From JAJPXI01 sp045595705 (lineage in GTDB: Bacteria; Bacillota; Clostridia; Oscillospirales; Oscillospiraceae), in assembly GCA_045595705.1 (NCBI GenBank), contig JAZOBA010000084.1, positions 1 to 23,530 on the forward strand: DNA of 23,530 bases. Reading direction: 5' to 3'. The notes under the pieces are model-generated. The model was not told the DNA's origin. It ran no database searches and saw only the letters and a list, made by a program, of their open reading frames with translations. Numbering within the stretch: position 1 is the stretch's first letter; the number at the start of each line of letters is the position of its first letter. The position numbers and the translations under genes are program-made. Of the stretch, positions 14,217 to 22,383 are shown piece after piece.

Positions 14217-17200
14217 TCATTTCACAACGACATTTTCTTCTCCCAGTCGGCCGCGCAGGTCATCAATCAATGCATCATGAATGACACAGCGTGTGCCAAA
14301 CCGCTTTCTGGTATCCGCAAGTACAATGACCGCCGGTTCTTCTCCGGGGAACATGGAAAACACCATCTTGACCTTCTCCAGAACAGGGCCTTCCGAGGGA
14401 ACCTTTACGTACAGGGTCTTGGGGCGGCTCTCTTTGGTCTGTGTGCTCGGAGCAGAATCCTGCAGCGGCGAAATCCCATCGCAAAGGATCTGCGGCGATT
14501 TTTCATCCCGGACCGAAAGTTTACCTCGAACCAGCACAGGCAGTCCTTCCTTCAGATAGGGCGAACACTCATTGAGGGTCTTAGAGAAGACAAGCAATTC
14601 CATGGATGCCGTATCGTCCTCTACCGTCACATATGCCATGAGAGAGTTGTTCTTTGTTGTTTTCGTTTTGGCCGATGCGACCACACCGGCAATGATAATG
14701 CGCTGCTCATCCCGATAGGTCTGAGGGCCTTCCTCCCGTGCAAAATCATTCAGGATGGAACCGATGGAAACCGCATGGCAAGCCCGGGCAGCATCGCGGA
14801 ACTCATCCATGGGATGTCCGGACAAATAAAGTCCGGTGGTCTCCTTTTCCATTGCCATCATTTCACGGCGGGTAAATTCAGGCAGCGCGGCATTGACATG
14901 CATCACCGGAGCGAGGGGTTCATCTCCGCCACCGCCGAACAGATCAAACTGACCTTCCAGATTCTTTCGGCGGATCTGCGCAATGGAATCCATCAAAGAG
15001 GGTGCAACATCCAAAAGCTGCGAGCGCTTGTAGCCCATTTTGTCAAATGCACCGCACTTGATCAACGATTCCAGTACACGGCTGTTCAGACCCTGGTCGT
15101 ACATGCGCGAACAGAAGTCCGAAAAGTCTGTAAAGCTTCCTCCCTTTTCACGCTCTACAAATACAGCATCAGTAAAGCTTCGGCCAACACCTTTCAGCGC
15201 AGCAAGGCCAAATCGGATGTCATTTCCGGAAACGGTAAAGGCTGCACCCGATTCATTGACATCAGGCGGAAGCAGGCGGATCCCGTTATCCTTACACTCT
15301 GCAATATACTCCGCCACTTTGTCCTGAGAATCGAGGACCGAGGTCAGCAAGGCAGCCATATACTCTCTGGTGTGGTGCGCCTTGAACCATGCCGTCTGGT
15401 AGGCAACAATGGCATAGGACACGGCATGCGCCTTATTAAACGCATAGTTTGCGAAATCATAGATTTCATCATATACAGCCTGTCCAACCGGCTCAGGAAC
15501 ACCGCGGGCAACGCAGCCGTCAATGCCTCTAGCCGGGTCACCGTGAAGGAAGGCCTCTCGCTCGCGCTCAACGTCCTTGGCTTTCTTTTTACTCATGGCA
15601 CGGCGAATCATATCAGCCTGTCCCAAAGAGTAACCGGCAAGCTGCTGGAAAATCTGAATGACCTGCTCCTGATAAACAATACACCCGTAAGTCGGAGCCA
15701 GAATGGGTTCCAGCATGGGGTGCTTGTACACCACCCGGGACGGATTGTGCTTGCACTCCACAAAACGGGGAATGGAGTCCATGGGGCCGGGACGGTACAA
15801 CGCAATAATTGCCGTAATATCCTCAATGCTATGCGGTTTCAGTCCGACACAGACACCGGTCATGCCGGCCGATTCCATCTGGAACACACCGGAAGTACGT
15901 CCCTCCGACAGCATCTGGAACACCATGGGATCGTCCATAGGAATTTCAGAAAGACTGAAATCCGGCTGTTTTGCCCGCACCATCTGAACGGCGTCATCCA
16001 GAATGGTCAGATTTCGCAGACCCAAAAAGTCCATCTTCAGCAAGCCAAGCTCTTCCAACGTGACCATAGTATACTGGGTCACAGGCAGGTCATCGTTGGT
16101 TGCAAGGGGCACATATTCAAACACCGGTTTACGGGTAATTACCACACCGGCGGCATGGGTGGAAGAATTGCGCGGCATTCCCTCCAGACCCATGGCAGTA
16201 TCGATCAGATTCTTTACTCGCTCATCGCTGTCATACATATCCTTCAGCGGCTTGGACAGCTTCAAGGCGTTTTCCAGCGTCATGTTGAGCGCAAAGGGTA
16301 CCTGCTTGGCAATGGCGTCAGCCTCTGCATAGGGAATGGACAGCGCACGCGCCACATCGCGCACGGCAGCACGGGCCTTCAGCGTACCAAAGGTCACGAT
16401 CTGAGCCACATGATCTGCTCCGTATTTACGCGTCACATAGTCAATGACTTCCTGACGGCGGCGAATGCAGAAATCAATATCAATATCGGGCATGGTCACG
16501 CGTTCCGGATTCAGGAAACGCTCGAAATACAGATTATATTTCAAGGGATCCACATCGGTAATATTCAAACAGTACGATACCATACTGCCTGCTGCGGAAC
16601 CACGGCCGGGGCCGACAGGGATGCTGTTTTCCTTGGCGTAACCGATAAAGTCCGAAACGATCAGGAAATAGTCCACAAATCCCATCTTCCGGATCATATT
16701 GATCTCAAAACGAAGACGCTCCTTCAGCTCTTCCCCACCCTGCGGATAACGGCGCTCAAAGCCCTTCCAGCACAGCTTTTCAAAATAGGATTCGCTGTCG
16801 GTCTCCCCTTCCGGCAGTTTGAATTCCGGCAGATGATGTTCGCCAAACACAAAGTCAAGATTACATGCCTCGGCAATCTTTTCCGTATTCTCAATGGCTT
16901 CGGGCCACTGCGGGAACAGACTGCGCATTTCCTCTTCCGACTTGATGTAGAACTCATCCGTCTCGAACTTCATACGGTCGGGATCGTCCACCGTCTTGCC
17001 CATCTGGATGCACATCAGCACATCCTGCAGGTGAGCATCTTCCCGCGTTATATAGTGCGCATCATTGGTCGCCACCAGCGGGATCCCGGTCTCCTGATGA
17101 ATGCGAATGATTCCGGCATTGACCTGCGCGTCCTCCGGCAGATTCTGATCCTGCAATTCGAGATAATAATTTCCTGCACCGAAAATATCCTGCATTTCCA

Positions 17201-17675
17201 GTGCATGCGCTTTGGCTCCTGCGTAATCACCGTTCATGATACGGCGCGGGATCTCACCGGCCAGACAGGCAGACAGTGCGATCAGACCTTCACTGTGGCT
17301 GCGCAGCAGCTCCATATCAACCCTCGGCTTGATGTAAAAGCCTTCGGTGAAGGCCTTAGACACCATATAGCTCAGGTTTCGGTATCCCGTCTCATTTTTA
17401 CACAGAAGCACCAAATGGCGGGACTCAGCATCGTACTCATGGGTGCGGTCAAAGCGGGTGCGCGGTGCAACATAGACCTCGCAGCCGATGATGGGTTTCA
17501 CTCCCTCCGCTTTACAGGCGCGGTAAAAGTCGATCACACCGTACATCACGCCGTGATCGGTAATGGCCACCGCATGCTGTCCCAGTTCGCGGACACGCTT
17601 GGCAAGCCCTTTGATCCGGCATGCACCGTCCAAAAGACTGTATTCGGTATGCACATGGAGATGGACAAAACTCAT
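14217..17675 (-). CDS. dnaE: DNA polymerase III subunit alpha (DnaE)
   Basis: This 1152-residue replicative polymerase begins with a PHP domain (HLHVHTEYSLLDG with His5, His7, His9; ITDHGVMYG near 38-46). The C-family polymerase core carries GPGRGSAAGS (355-364), the catalytic PDIDIDF (396-402, Asp397 and Asp399) and MDFLGLRN with the third carboxylate. A helix-hairpin-helix region (NEVGAAF-like NESGAAFTVSG, FGLAALKGVG) and an OB-fold (IIIAGVVASAKTKTTKN) follow near 1000, with a short C-terminal tail. Architecture is DnaE1-type; Bacillota usually also have PolC, which is not in the window. ATG 17675 follows AGGAG by nine bases. It lies 41 bases downstream of whiA and 22 upstream of cls, all on one strand. 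No promoter stands directly before it. Confidence 0.97.
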   Translation of the reverse strand: MSFVHLHVHTEYSLLDGACRIKGLAKRVRELGQHAVAITDHGVMYGVIDFYRACKAEGVKPIIGCEVYVAPRTRFDRTHEYDAESRHLVLLCKNETGYRNLSYMVSKAFTEGFYIKPRVDMELLRSHSEGLIALSACLAGEIPRRIMNGDYAGAKAHALEMQDIFGAGNYYLELQDQNLPEDAQVNAGIIRIHQETGIPLVATNDAHYITREDAHLQDVLMCIQMGKTVDDPDRMKFETDEFYIKSEEEMRSLFPQWPEAIENTEKIAEACNLDFVFGEHHLPEFKLPEGETDSESYFEKLCWKGFERRYPQGGEELKERLRFEINMIRKMGFVDYFLIVSDFIGYAKENSIPVGPGRGSAAGSMVSYCLNITDVDPLKYNLYFERFLNPERVTMPDIDIDFCIRRRQEVIDYVTRKYGADHVAQIVTFGTLKARAAVRDVARALSIPYAEADAIAKQVPFALNMTLENALKLSKPLKDMYDSDERVKNLIDTAMGLEGMPRNSSTHAAGVVITRKPVFEYVPLATNDDLPVTQYTMVTLEELGLLKMDFLGLRNLTILDDAVQMVRAKQPDFSLSEIPMDDPMVFQMLSEGRTSGVFQMESAGMTGVCVGLKPHSIEDITAIIALYRPGPMDSIPRFVECKHNPSRVVYKHPMLEPILAPTYGCIVYQEQVIQIFQQLAGYSLGQADMIRRAMSKKKAKDVEREREAFLHGDPARGIDGCVARGVPEPVGQAVYDEIYDFANYAFNKAHAVSYAIVAYQTAWFKAHHTREYMAALLTSVLDSQDKVAEYIAECKDNGIRLLPPDVNESGAAFTVSGNDIRFGLAALKGVGRSFTDAVFVEREKGGSFTDFSDFCSRMYDQGLNSRVLESLIKCGAFDKMGYKRSQLLDVAPSLMDSIAQIRRKNLEGQFDLFGGGGDEPLAPVMHVNAALPEFTRREMMAMEKETTGLYLSGHPMDEFRDAARACHAVSIGSILNDFAREEGPQTYRDEQRIIIAGVVASAKTKTTKNNSLMAYVTVEDDTASMELLVFSKTLNECSPYLKEGLPVLVRGKLSVRDEKSPQILCDGISPLQDSAPSTQTKESRPKTLYVKVPSEGPVLEKVKMVFSMFPGEEPAVIVLADTRKRFGTRCVIHDALIDDLRGRLGEENVVVK

Positions 17676-17716
17676 CCGAACTCACTCCTAAAACTGCATC
17701 TTAAGTATATCTGCTC

Positions 17717-18613
17717 TTACGGTTGCTGTGCCATCGCCATCAGTTTACGCAAGCGATGATTCAATGCCGATTTTGTAACAGGCGGATCGCACATGGCTGC
17801 CAGCTGCGTCAGAGTCAACTCGGGATTCTCCCTGCGCAAAATCGCCGTTTCCTTCAGCTTTTCCGGCAGCTGTTCCAGCATCCCTCGCTCTTCCAGCATA
17901 CGAATTGCCTCGATCTGAACCATGGAAGCGTCCACCGTCTTATCCAAATTGGCCGCCTCACAGTTCACACGGCGGTTAATACTGCCACGCAGATTTTTTT
18001 CCGCCTTGGCGTTCATGATTCCCATAGCTGCCACCGGCGAACCAATGGCCGTCAGGAAATCCTCAATATAGCCGCTCTGCTTGAAATAGGTCACATAATT
18101 CGCCTTCCGCTCGGTAGTCTTCGGTTCAAACCCGGACTCACGCAGCAGTGCGGGCATTTCACGACCCACATTGTAATGAGATGTAACCAGTTCCAAGTGA
18201 TATCCCTTATCCGGATCGGTCACGGATCCTCCCGCAAGAAAGGCCCCTCGGAAAAAAGAAATGCGGCAATGTTCTTCTTCCAATACACCAAAATTGATGT
18301 GCAGAGCCACACTTTCACTCGGATCATATCCATAGGTCTCACCAATAAAAGAAATTTTCTTCGGATCCTTGATCAAAAATACACGCTTACCCGAATGGGT
18401 TTGCGGAAGCTGATCAAATTCCAGTTGGAACGCTTTCTTAAACAGCAGCGGCAATCGAGCAGCAAATGCATCGGATTCGGTCACGATTCGAATGCCGCCG
18501 CTCTGAAAACTACTGCAAAACAGTAAAATTCCGTACGCCTCTGCCTGCGCACAGCACTTCTTGGTGATCGCCGTCTTACAGAGTTCCTGCTTGATTTGTG
18601 CAGAAAAGGACAC
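17717..18613 (-). CDS. whiA: WhiA, division-associated DNA-binding protein
   Basis: WhiA combines a LAGLIDADG homing-endonuclease-like domain that has lost nuclease activity with a C-terminal helix-turn-helix. In Streptomyces it regulates sporulation division genes, and in B. subtilis it affects Z-ring assembly and chromosome segregation. The 298-residue length is typical. FFRGAFLAGGSV (139-150) is the LAGLIDADG-like helix, and GSINRRVNCEAANLDKTVDA is the family's hallmark linker. The end holds LTLTQLAAM...ALNHRLRKL, the helix-turn-helix. It lies 14 bases after yvcK, in the conserved rapZ-yvcK-whiA order. The crh/HPr gene that follows whiA in some Bacillota is absent; dnaE comes instead. Confidence 0.96.
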   Translation of the reverse strand: MSFSAQIKQELCKTAITKKCCAQAEAYGILLFCSSFQSGGIRIVTESDAFAARLPLLFKKAFQLEFDQLPQTHSGKRVFLIKDPKKISFIGETYGYDPSESVALHINFGVLEEEHCRISFFRGAFLAGGSVTDPDKGYHLELVTSHYNVGREMPALLRESGFEPKTTERKANYVTYFKQSGYIEDFLTAIGSPVAAMGIMNAKAEKNLRGSINRRVNCEAANLDKTVDASMVQIEAIRMLEERGMLEQLPEKLKETAILRRENPELTLTQLAAMCDPPVTKSALNHRLRKLMAMAQQP

Positions 18614-18627
18614 AGTGATCCCTCTTT

Positions 18628-19617
18628 CTAAAATACTTTGGTTTCGGCTCGCTCCCGATAGATTTCAAGGACAGCCCGAGCAAGACGGTCCGGCGAGTGA
18701 CGGGCATAATCCGTCGTGTCTGCCACCAGCGGACGCTCGGCCACCTCGATCCCCATAGCCTCGATGGCTGCGCGATCAACCACGAGAGGCGCAGCATCTT
18801 CCTCTTTATACCGCTCGAGGAGGTCGGGATTCACCGGAGCGGAATTGGTCAGACACAGGTCGATCAATCCGGGGGCACCGTGGGTCAGCAAGGCTTTCAC
18901 ATGATCCGATGCCGTCATCCCTTCGGTTTCGCCGTCCTGCGTCATAATGTTGCAGACATAGATTTTCAGCGCATTCGACCGGCAAATGGCCTCCACGATC
19001 CCATCCACCAGAAGGTTCGGGATCACGCTGGTATAAAGACTGCCTGGCCCAAGCAAAATCAGTTCGGCTTCATCCAGCGCCTGAATCGCCTGAGGAAGCG
19101 CCGGAGAATGCTCCGGCAGAAGACGGACATTGCGGATGCGGCAATCCTGCTCTTTCTTAAATCGGAAAATCTTGGACTCGCCCAAAACGCGGCTTCCATT
19201 TTCAAAGATGGCTTCCAACTTCACATCGGCATTGGTCACCGGGAGAATTCGGCCGGAAATGGCCAAAACTTCGCTCATGCGTGCAACCGCCTGATCAAAC
19301 GAATCCGAAATCCCGTTCAATGCGGCCAACAGCAAATTACCAAATGCCTGACCGGACAAACTGCCTTCTTTAAAGCGATAGCCAAGAAGCTGTTCCATAA
19401 CCGGCTCTACATTTGCCAGTGCCTGCATGCAGTTGCGGATATCTCCCGGAGGGGGCATTCCAAGATCCTGGCGCAGCATTCCGGAGCCACCGCCATCATC
19501 CGCCACAGTCACAATTGCCGTCAGATTGGATGTCATCTTTTTCAGGCCGCGCAGCATGGTTGACAGGCCATGCCCGCCACCAATGGCAACGATCTTAGGT
19601 CCTGAAAGTTTATCCAT
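18628..19617 (-). CDS. yvcK: YvcK/GlmR gluconeogenesis factor
   Basis: YvcK (CofD-like family) binds UDP-GlcNAc and, in B. subtilis, adjusts carbon flow to the cell wall by stimulating GlmS; it is needed for growth on gluconeogenic carbon. The 329-residue protein has the nucleotide-sugar loop GGGHGLS at 13-19, then VTVADDGGGSGMLR and PPPGDIRNCM, all family hallmarks. A later LLGPGSLYTSVIPNLLV and YVCNIMTQDGET complete the fold. It lacks membrane segments and is cytosolic. ATG 19617 is two bases from the rapZ stop; GAGGGC within the end of rapZ serves as its ribosome-binding site, so translation is probably coupled. Neighbours rapZ and whiA confirm the call. Confidence 0.96.
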   Translation of the reverse strand: MDKLSGPKIVAIGGGHGLSTMLRGLKKMTSNLTAIVTVADDGGGSGMLRQDLGMPPPGDIRNCMQALANVEPVMEQLLGYRFKEGSLSGQAFGNLLLAALNGISDSFDQAVARMSEVLAISGRILPVTNADVKLEAIFENGSRVLGESKIFRFKKEQDCRIRNVRLLPEHSPALPQAIQALDEAELILLGPGSLYTSVIPNLLVDGIVEAICRSNALKIYVCNIMTQDGETEGMTASDHVKALLTHGAPGLIDLCLTNSAPVNPDLLERYKEEDAAPLVVDRAAIEAMGIEVAERPLVADTTDYARHSPDRLARAVLEIYRERAETKVF

Positions 19618-19619
19618 TT

Positions 19620-20480
19620 TTATGCCCTCGTCATGTCACGGTGATTCTCCGTGGCATTATAACCCTTCTGTCGAATGAAATCGGCCAAGGCACGGGTAAT
19701 TGCCACCGAACGATGCTGTCCACCGGTGCAGCCGATGGCAATCACCAAAGCGGTTTTTCCTTCTTCCACGTAATAAGGAAGCAAATAACCGATCATATCT
19801 TCCAACTTGCCAAGGAAATCCAGACTTTGCTGATAGCCAAACACAAAGTTTCTGACACCTTCATCCAGTCCGGTCTGATTGCGCAATTCGGTCAGATAGT
19901 AGGGATTGGGCAGAAACCGTACATCAAAAACAAGGTCCGCTTCAATGGGAATACCGTACTTAAACCCAAAGGAGATGACCGAAACGCTCATGTTGGTGCT
20001 GGCCTTTTCCGTTCCAAACAGGCGAATGATCTCACCGCGCAGTTTGGCCGTGGAAAGAGCCGTTGTATCAATGATGTACTCGGCCAGTTTTCGCACGCCT
20101 TCCAGCGCAGATCGCTCCAACGCAACGACCTCTTCCAGCGATGCACCGCCGCCAGCCAGGGGATGGCTTCGGCGAGTCTCTTTATACCGTTTGATAATGG
20201 TCTCTGTACTGGCCTCCACAAAGAGGATCTTATAGTCACACTGCATGGCACGCAGTTCATCTAACGCTTCAAACAGACCGTCAAAAGTCTGGCCTCCGCG
20301 AATGTCGGTTACAACCGCGACCTTATCATACTTGCCGCCACCGGCCATGCACAGCTCGGCAAACTTGGGAATCAGAGAAGCAGGCAGATTGTCAACGCAG
20401 TAGTAGCCGATGTCTTCCAAGAAGGAGACTGCTTTACTTTTGCCGGCTCCCGAAAGGCCGGAAACAATCACAAAATTCAA
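19620..20480 (-). CDS. rapZ: RapZ/YvcJ RNase adapter-like nucleotide-binding protein
   Basis: RapZ-family proteins bind and hydrolyse nucleotides; in E. coli RapZ directs RNase E to the GlmZ small RNA and so tunes glucosamine-6-phosphate synthesis. The Bacillota member YvcJ has no such proven target. This 286-residue protein has Walker A GLSGAGKS at 8-15, DNLPASLIP, RRSHPL and the C-terminal FGFKYGIP, DVRFLPNPYY and IGCTGGQHRSV motifs, so both domains are intact. It follows murB after two bases and precedes yvcK after two, in the usual cluster order. The start ATG 20480 overlaps the region where the murB end provides GGAGG. Confidence 0.96.
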   Translation of the reverse strand: MNFVIVSGLSGAGKSKAVSFLEDIGYYCVDNLPASLIPKFAELCMAGGGKYDKVAVVTDIRGGQTFDGLFEALDELRAMQCDYKILFVEASTETIIKRYKETRRSHPLAGGGASLEEVVALERSALEGVRKLAEYIIDTTALSTAKLRGEIIRLFGTEKASTNMSVSVISFGFKYGIPIEADLVFDVRFLPNPYYLTELRNQTGLDEGVRNFVFGYQQSLDFLGKLEDMIGYLLPYYVEEGKTALVIAIGCTGGQHRSVAITRALADFIRQKGYNATENHRDMTRA

Positions 20481-20482
20481 CC

Positions 20483-21394
20483 TTATTCCTCCCCCAACAG
20501 TTTTACTTCCGGTTCCAGAACCACTCCGGTTGCATCAAAAACACGCTGGCGCACCTGATCCATCAAAGCAAGAACATCTGAACAGGTCGCTCCGCCCTTG
20601 TTGATCACAAAGCCGGCATGCTTTTCCGACACCTGCGCGCCGCCCACCGTCATTCCCTTCAGTCCACACTGATCGATCAGCGCCGCAGCATAATACCCCT
20701 GCGGGCGCTTAAAGGTGGATCCGGCACTGGGCCACTCCAGCGGCTGCTTGCTCTTACGGCGCTCCATCAACTCTTCCATGCGGGCGCGAATCAGCTGAGG
20801 ATCACCCGGCTGAAGCCGAATCTTTGCGGAAAGAATCAGTCTGGAACCATCCGAGAAGGCACTGTGACGATAGGAAAAACCAAATTCATTTGTGGTTTCG
20901 ATCTCTCCGGATGGAGTCAAATAGGTCACTTCGGTGATTACCTGCGCCATCTCACCATCGTAGGCACCGGCGTTCATGGTCACTGCGCCACCCAGACTGC
21001 CCGGAATTCCATGTGCAAACTCCAGTCCGGTCAGTCCGTGATCGCGGGCAAGAACAGCCAGTCGGGCCAGCAAAATGCCGCTTTCCGCAATAATTTCATT
21101 GCCATCCACCCGTGCCTGGCACAAGCCGCTTGTGGTTTTGATCACAAATACATCACAGCCGGCATCGGGCACCAGCAGATTGGATCCGTTCCCCAGAAAA
21201 ACAGGGCGAATTCCCTCCTCCACAGCGGCACGCACTGCCAACTGTGCCTGTTGAACAGTGCGGGGCAGCGCCATCAGTGAAACAGGTCCACCCACGCGAA
21301 ATGTGGTGTGCCGATTCATGGGCTCCTGCTCCAGCAGTTCCAGATCAGGGCAAATATGCATGAATTTATTTTTCAGAGAAATGATCTGTGACAT
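20483..21394 (-). CDS. murB: UDP-N-acetylenolpyruvoylglucosamine reductase (MurB)
   Basis: MurB uses FAD and NADPH to reduce UDP-GlcNAc-enolpyruvate to UDP-MurNAc, a cytosolic step of peptidoglycan synthesis. The 303-residue protein has HTTFRVGG, GNGSNLLV (FAD binding), IPGSLGGAVTMNAGAYDGEM, FGFSYRHSAF, the catalytic serine in SAGSTFKRP, then AGFVINKGGAT and a conserved glutamate near the C-terminus (LEPEVKLLG). The pattern is type II (short loop) MurB, usual in Gram-positives. ATG 21394 follows GGAGG by six bases. It is the first gene of the murB-rapZ-yvcK-whiA-dnaE-cls run. Confidence 0.97.
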   Translation of the reverse strand: MSQIISLKNKFMHICPDLELLEQEPMNRHTTFRVGGPVSLMALPRTVQQAQLAVRAAVEEGIRPVFLGNGSNLLVPDAGCDVFVIKTTSGLCQARVDGNEIIAESGILLARLAVLARDHGLTGLEFAHGIPGSLGGAVTMNAGAYDGEMAQVITEVTYLTPSGEIETTNEFGFSYRHSAFSDGSRLILSAKIRLQPGDPQLIRARMEELMERRKSKQPLEWPSAGSTFKRPQGYYAAALIDQCGLKGMTVGGAQVSEKHAGFVINKGGATCSDVLALMDQVRQRVFDATGVVLEPEVKLLGEE

Positions 21395-21447
21395 AACAAT
21401 CCTCCGACATCAAACTCAAAAAAACCTTATACTATCCCTATCATATT

Positions 21448-21476
21448 ATTATACCAGATTTATCCCCAAAAGAGAA
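21448..21476 (-). promoter_or_regulatory. Predicted promoter of the murB operon
   Basis: A perfect TATAAT (21453-21448) with an extended -10 TG (21456-21455) lies on the minus strand; the -35 region is poor. The start point would be about 21441, giving a leader of roughly 45 bases before ATG 21394. A second ATATGATAG element at 21446-21438 overlaps the start point. Confidence 0.55.
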
Positions 21477-21486
21477 TAGTCAGTTC

Positions 21487-21522
21487 AAAAAAATCCGGAC
21501 GGCATTTCGATGCCGTCCGGAT
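21487..21522 (-). terminator. Intrinsic terminator after dapF
   Basis: A perfect 13-bp stem (21493-21505 with 21510-21522, four-base loop) is followed on the minus strand by seven T (complement of 21493-21487). It closes the glnA-dapF unit and separates it from murB. Confidence 0.95.
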
Positions 21523-21552
21523 GCAAATCCTATGGAATTTACTTGATTAATT

Positions 21553-22350
21553 TCATTCGTACAGTTCGCCATCAAAGACCGTGGTCGCAGGGCCGGTCAT
21601 GTAAACATGCCCATCTTCTTCCGACCACCGAATGTTCAAGTCACCGCCCAGAAGATGGACGGTTGCCTCCCGTTCACTCAGACCCAAAGATGCGGATGCA
21701 ACAAGCACTGCACAGGCACCGGTACCGCAAGCCAGAGTTTCTCCGCTTCCCCGCTCCCACACACGCATGTTCAGGTGGGTACGATCGATCACTTCAACAA
21801 ACTCCGTGTTGGTTCGGTTGGGGAACATGGGGTGGCACTCAAAGTCCGGTCCGATACATTCCAGATCCAGATTTGCGATCTCAGGCAGGTACACAACCGA
21901 ATGAGGGTTGCCCATGGACACCGGATTTACCGTATAGTCTTTCCCCTTTACAGAAATTTGTGCAGAAGGGCTGATCTCCGGTATACCCATATCAACCGTC
22001 ACCGCAGCCACAACGCCGTTTTCCAGTTTCAGGTCGAGCACCTTAATTCCGCCCAGCGTTTCAACCGTCAGGGGATTTTTCGCAACGAGGCCCTTGTCAT
22101 AGACAAATTTACCGACACAGCGAACACCGTTTCCGCACATTTCTCCCTCGGAACCGTCCACATTGAACATTCTCATGCGAACGTCTGCGCAGTCAGAGGG
22201 ACAAATGCAGATCAGACCATCACTGCCCACTCCAAAGTTGCGGTTGGAGACGCGGCGTGCCAACGCAGGCAAATCATCCGGTGTATGATCCAGACAATTG
22301 ACATAGACATAATCGTTGCCCAGTCCATGCATTTTTGTAAAACGCAGCAT
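21553..22350 (-). CDS. dapF: Diaminopimelate epimerase (DapF)
   Basis: DapF interconverts LL- and meso-diaminopimelate without a cofactor, supplying lysine and peptidoglycan cross-links. The 265-residue protein has the start FTKMHGLGNDYVY, then the two catalytic cysteines in their motifs: Cys72 in EMCGNGVRC and Cys208 in LACGTGAC. MGNPHSVV and NRTNTEFV are also conserved. ATG 22350 follows GGGAGG. It starts 33 bases after the glutamine synthetase stop and is probably co-transcribed with it; a terminator follows. It matches the meso-DAP type wall expected of many Clostridia. Confidence 0.97.
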   Translation of the reverse strand: MLRFTKMHGLGNDYVYVNCLDHTPDDLPALARRVSNRNFGVGSDGLICICPSDCADVRMRMFNVDGSEGEMCGNGVRCVGKFVYDKGLVAKNPLTVETLGGIKVLDLKLENGVVAAVTVDMGIPEISPSAQISVKGKDYTVNPVSMGNPHSVVYLPEIANLDLECIGPDFECHPMFPNRTNTEFVEVIDRTHLNMRVWERGSGETLACGTGACAVLVASASLGLSEREATVHLLGGDLNIRWSEEDGHVYMTGPATTVFDGELYE

Positions 22351-22383
22351 AACAGCACCTCCCGGTTTTCTGAATACGAGCGA

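Noticed and set aside
14277..17759. Very long open frame on the + strand opposite dnaE
   Set aside because: It is codon-aligned with dnaE, so it follows from absence of TTA, CTA and TCA codons; its translation has no recognisable motifs, and dnaE is certain.
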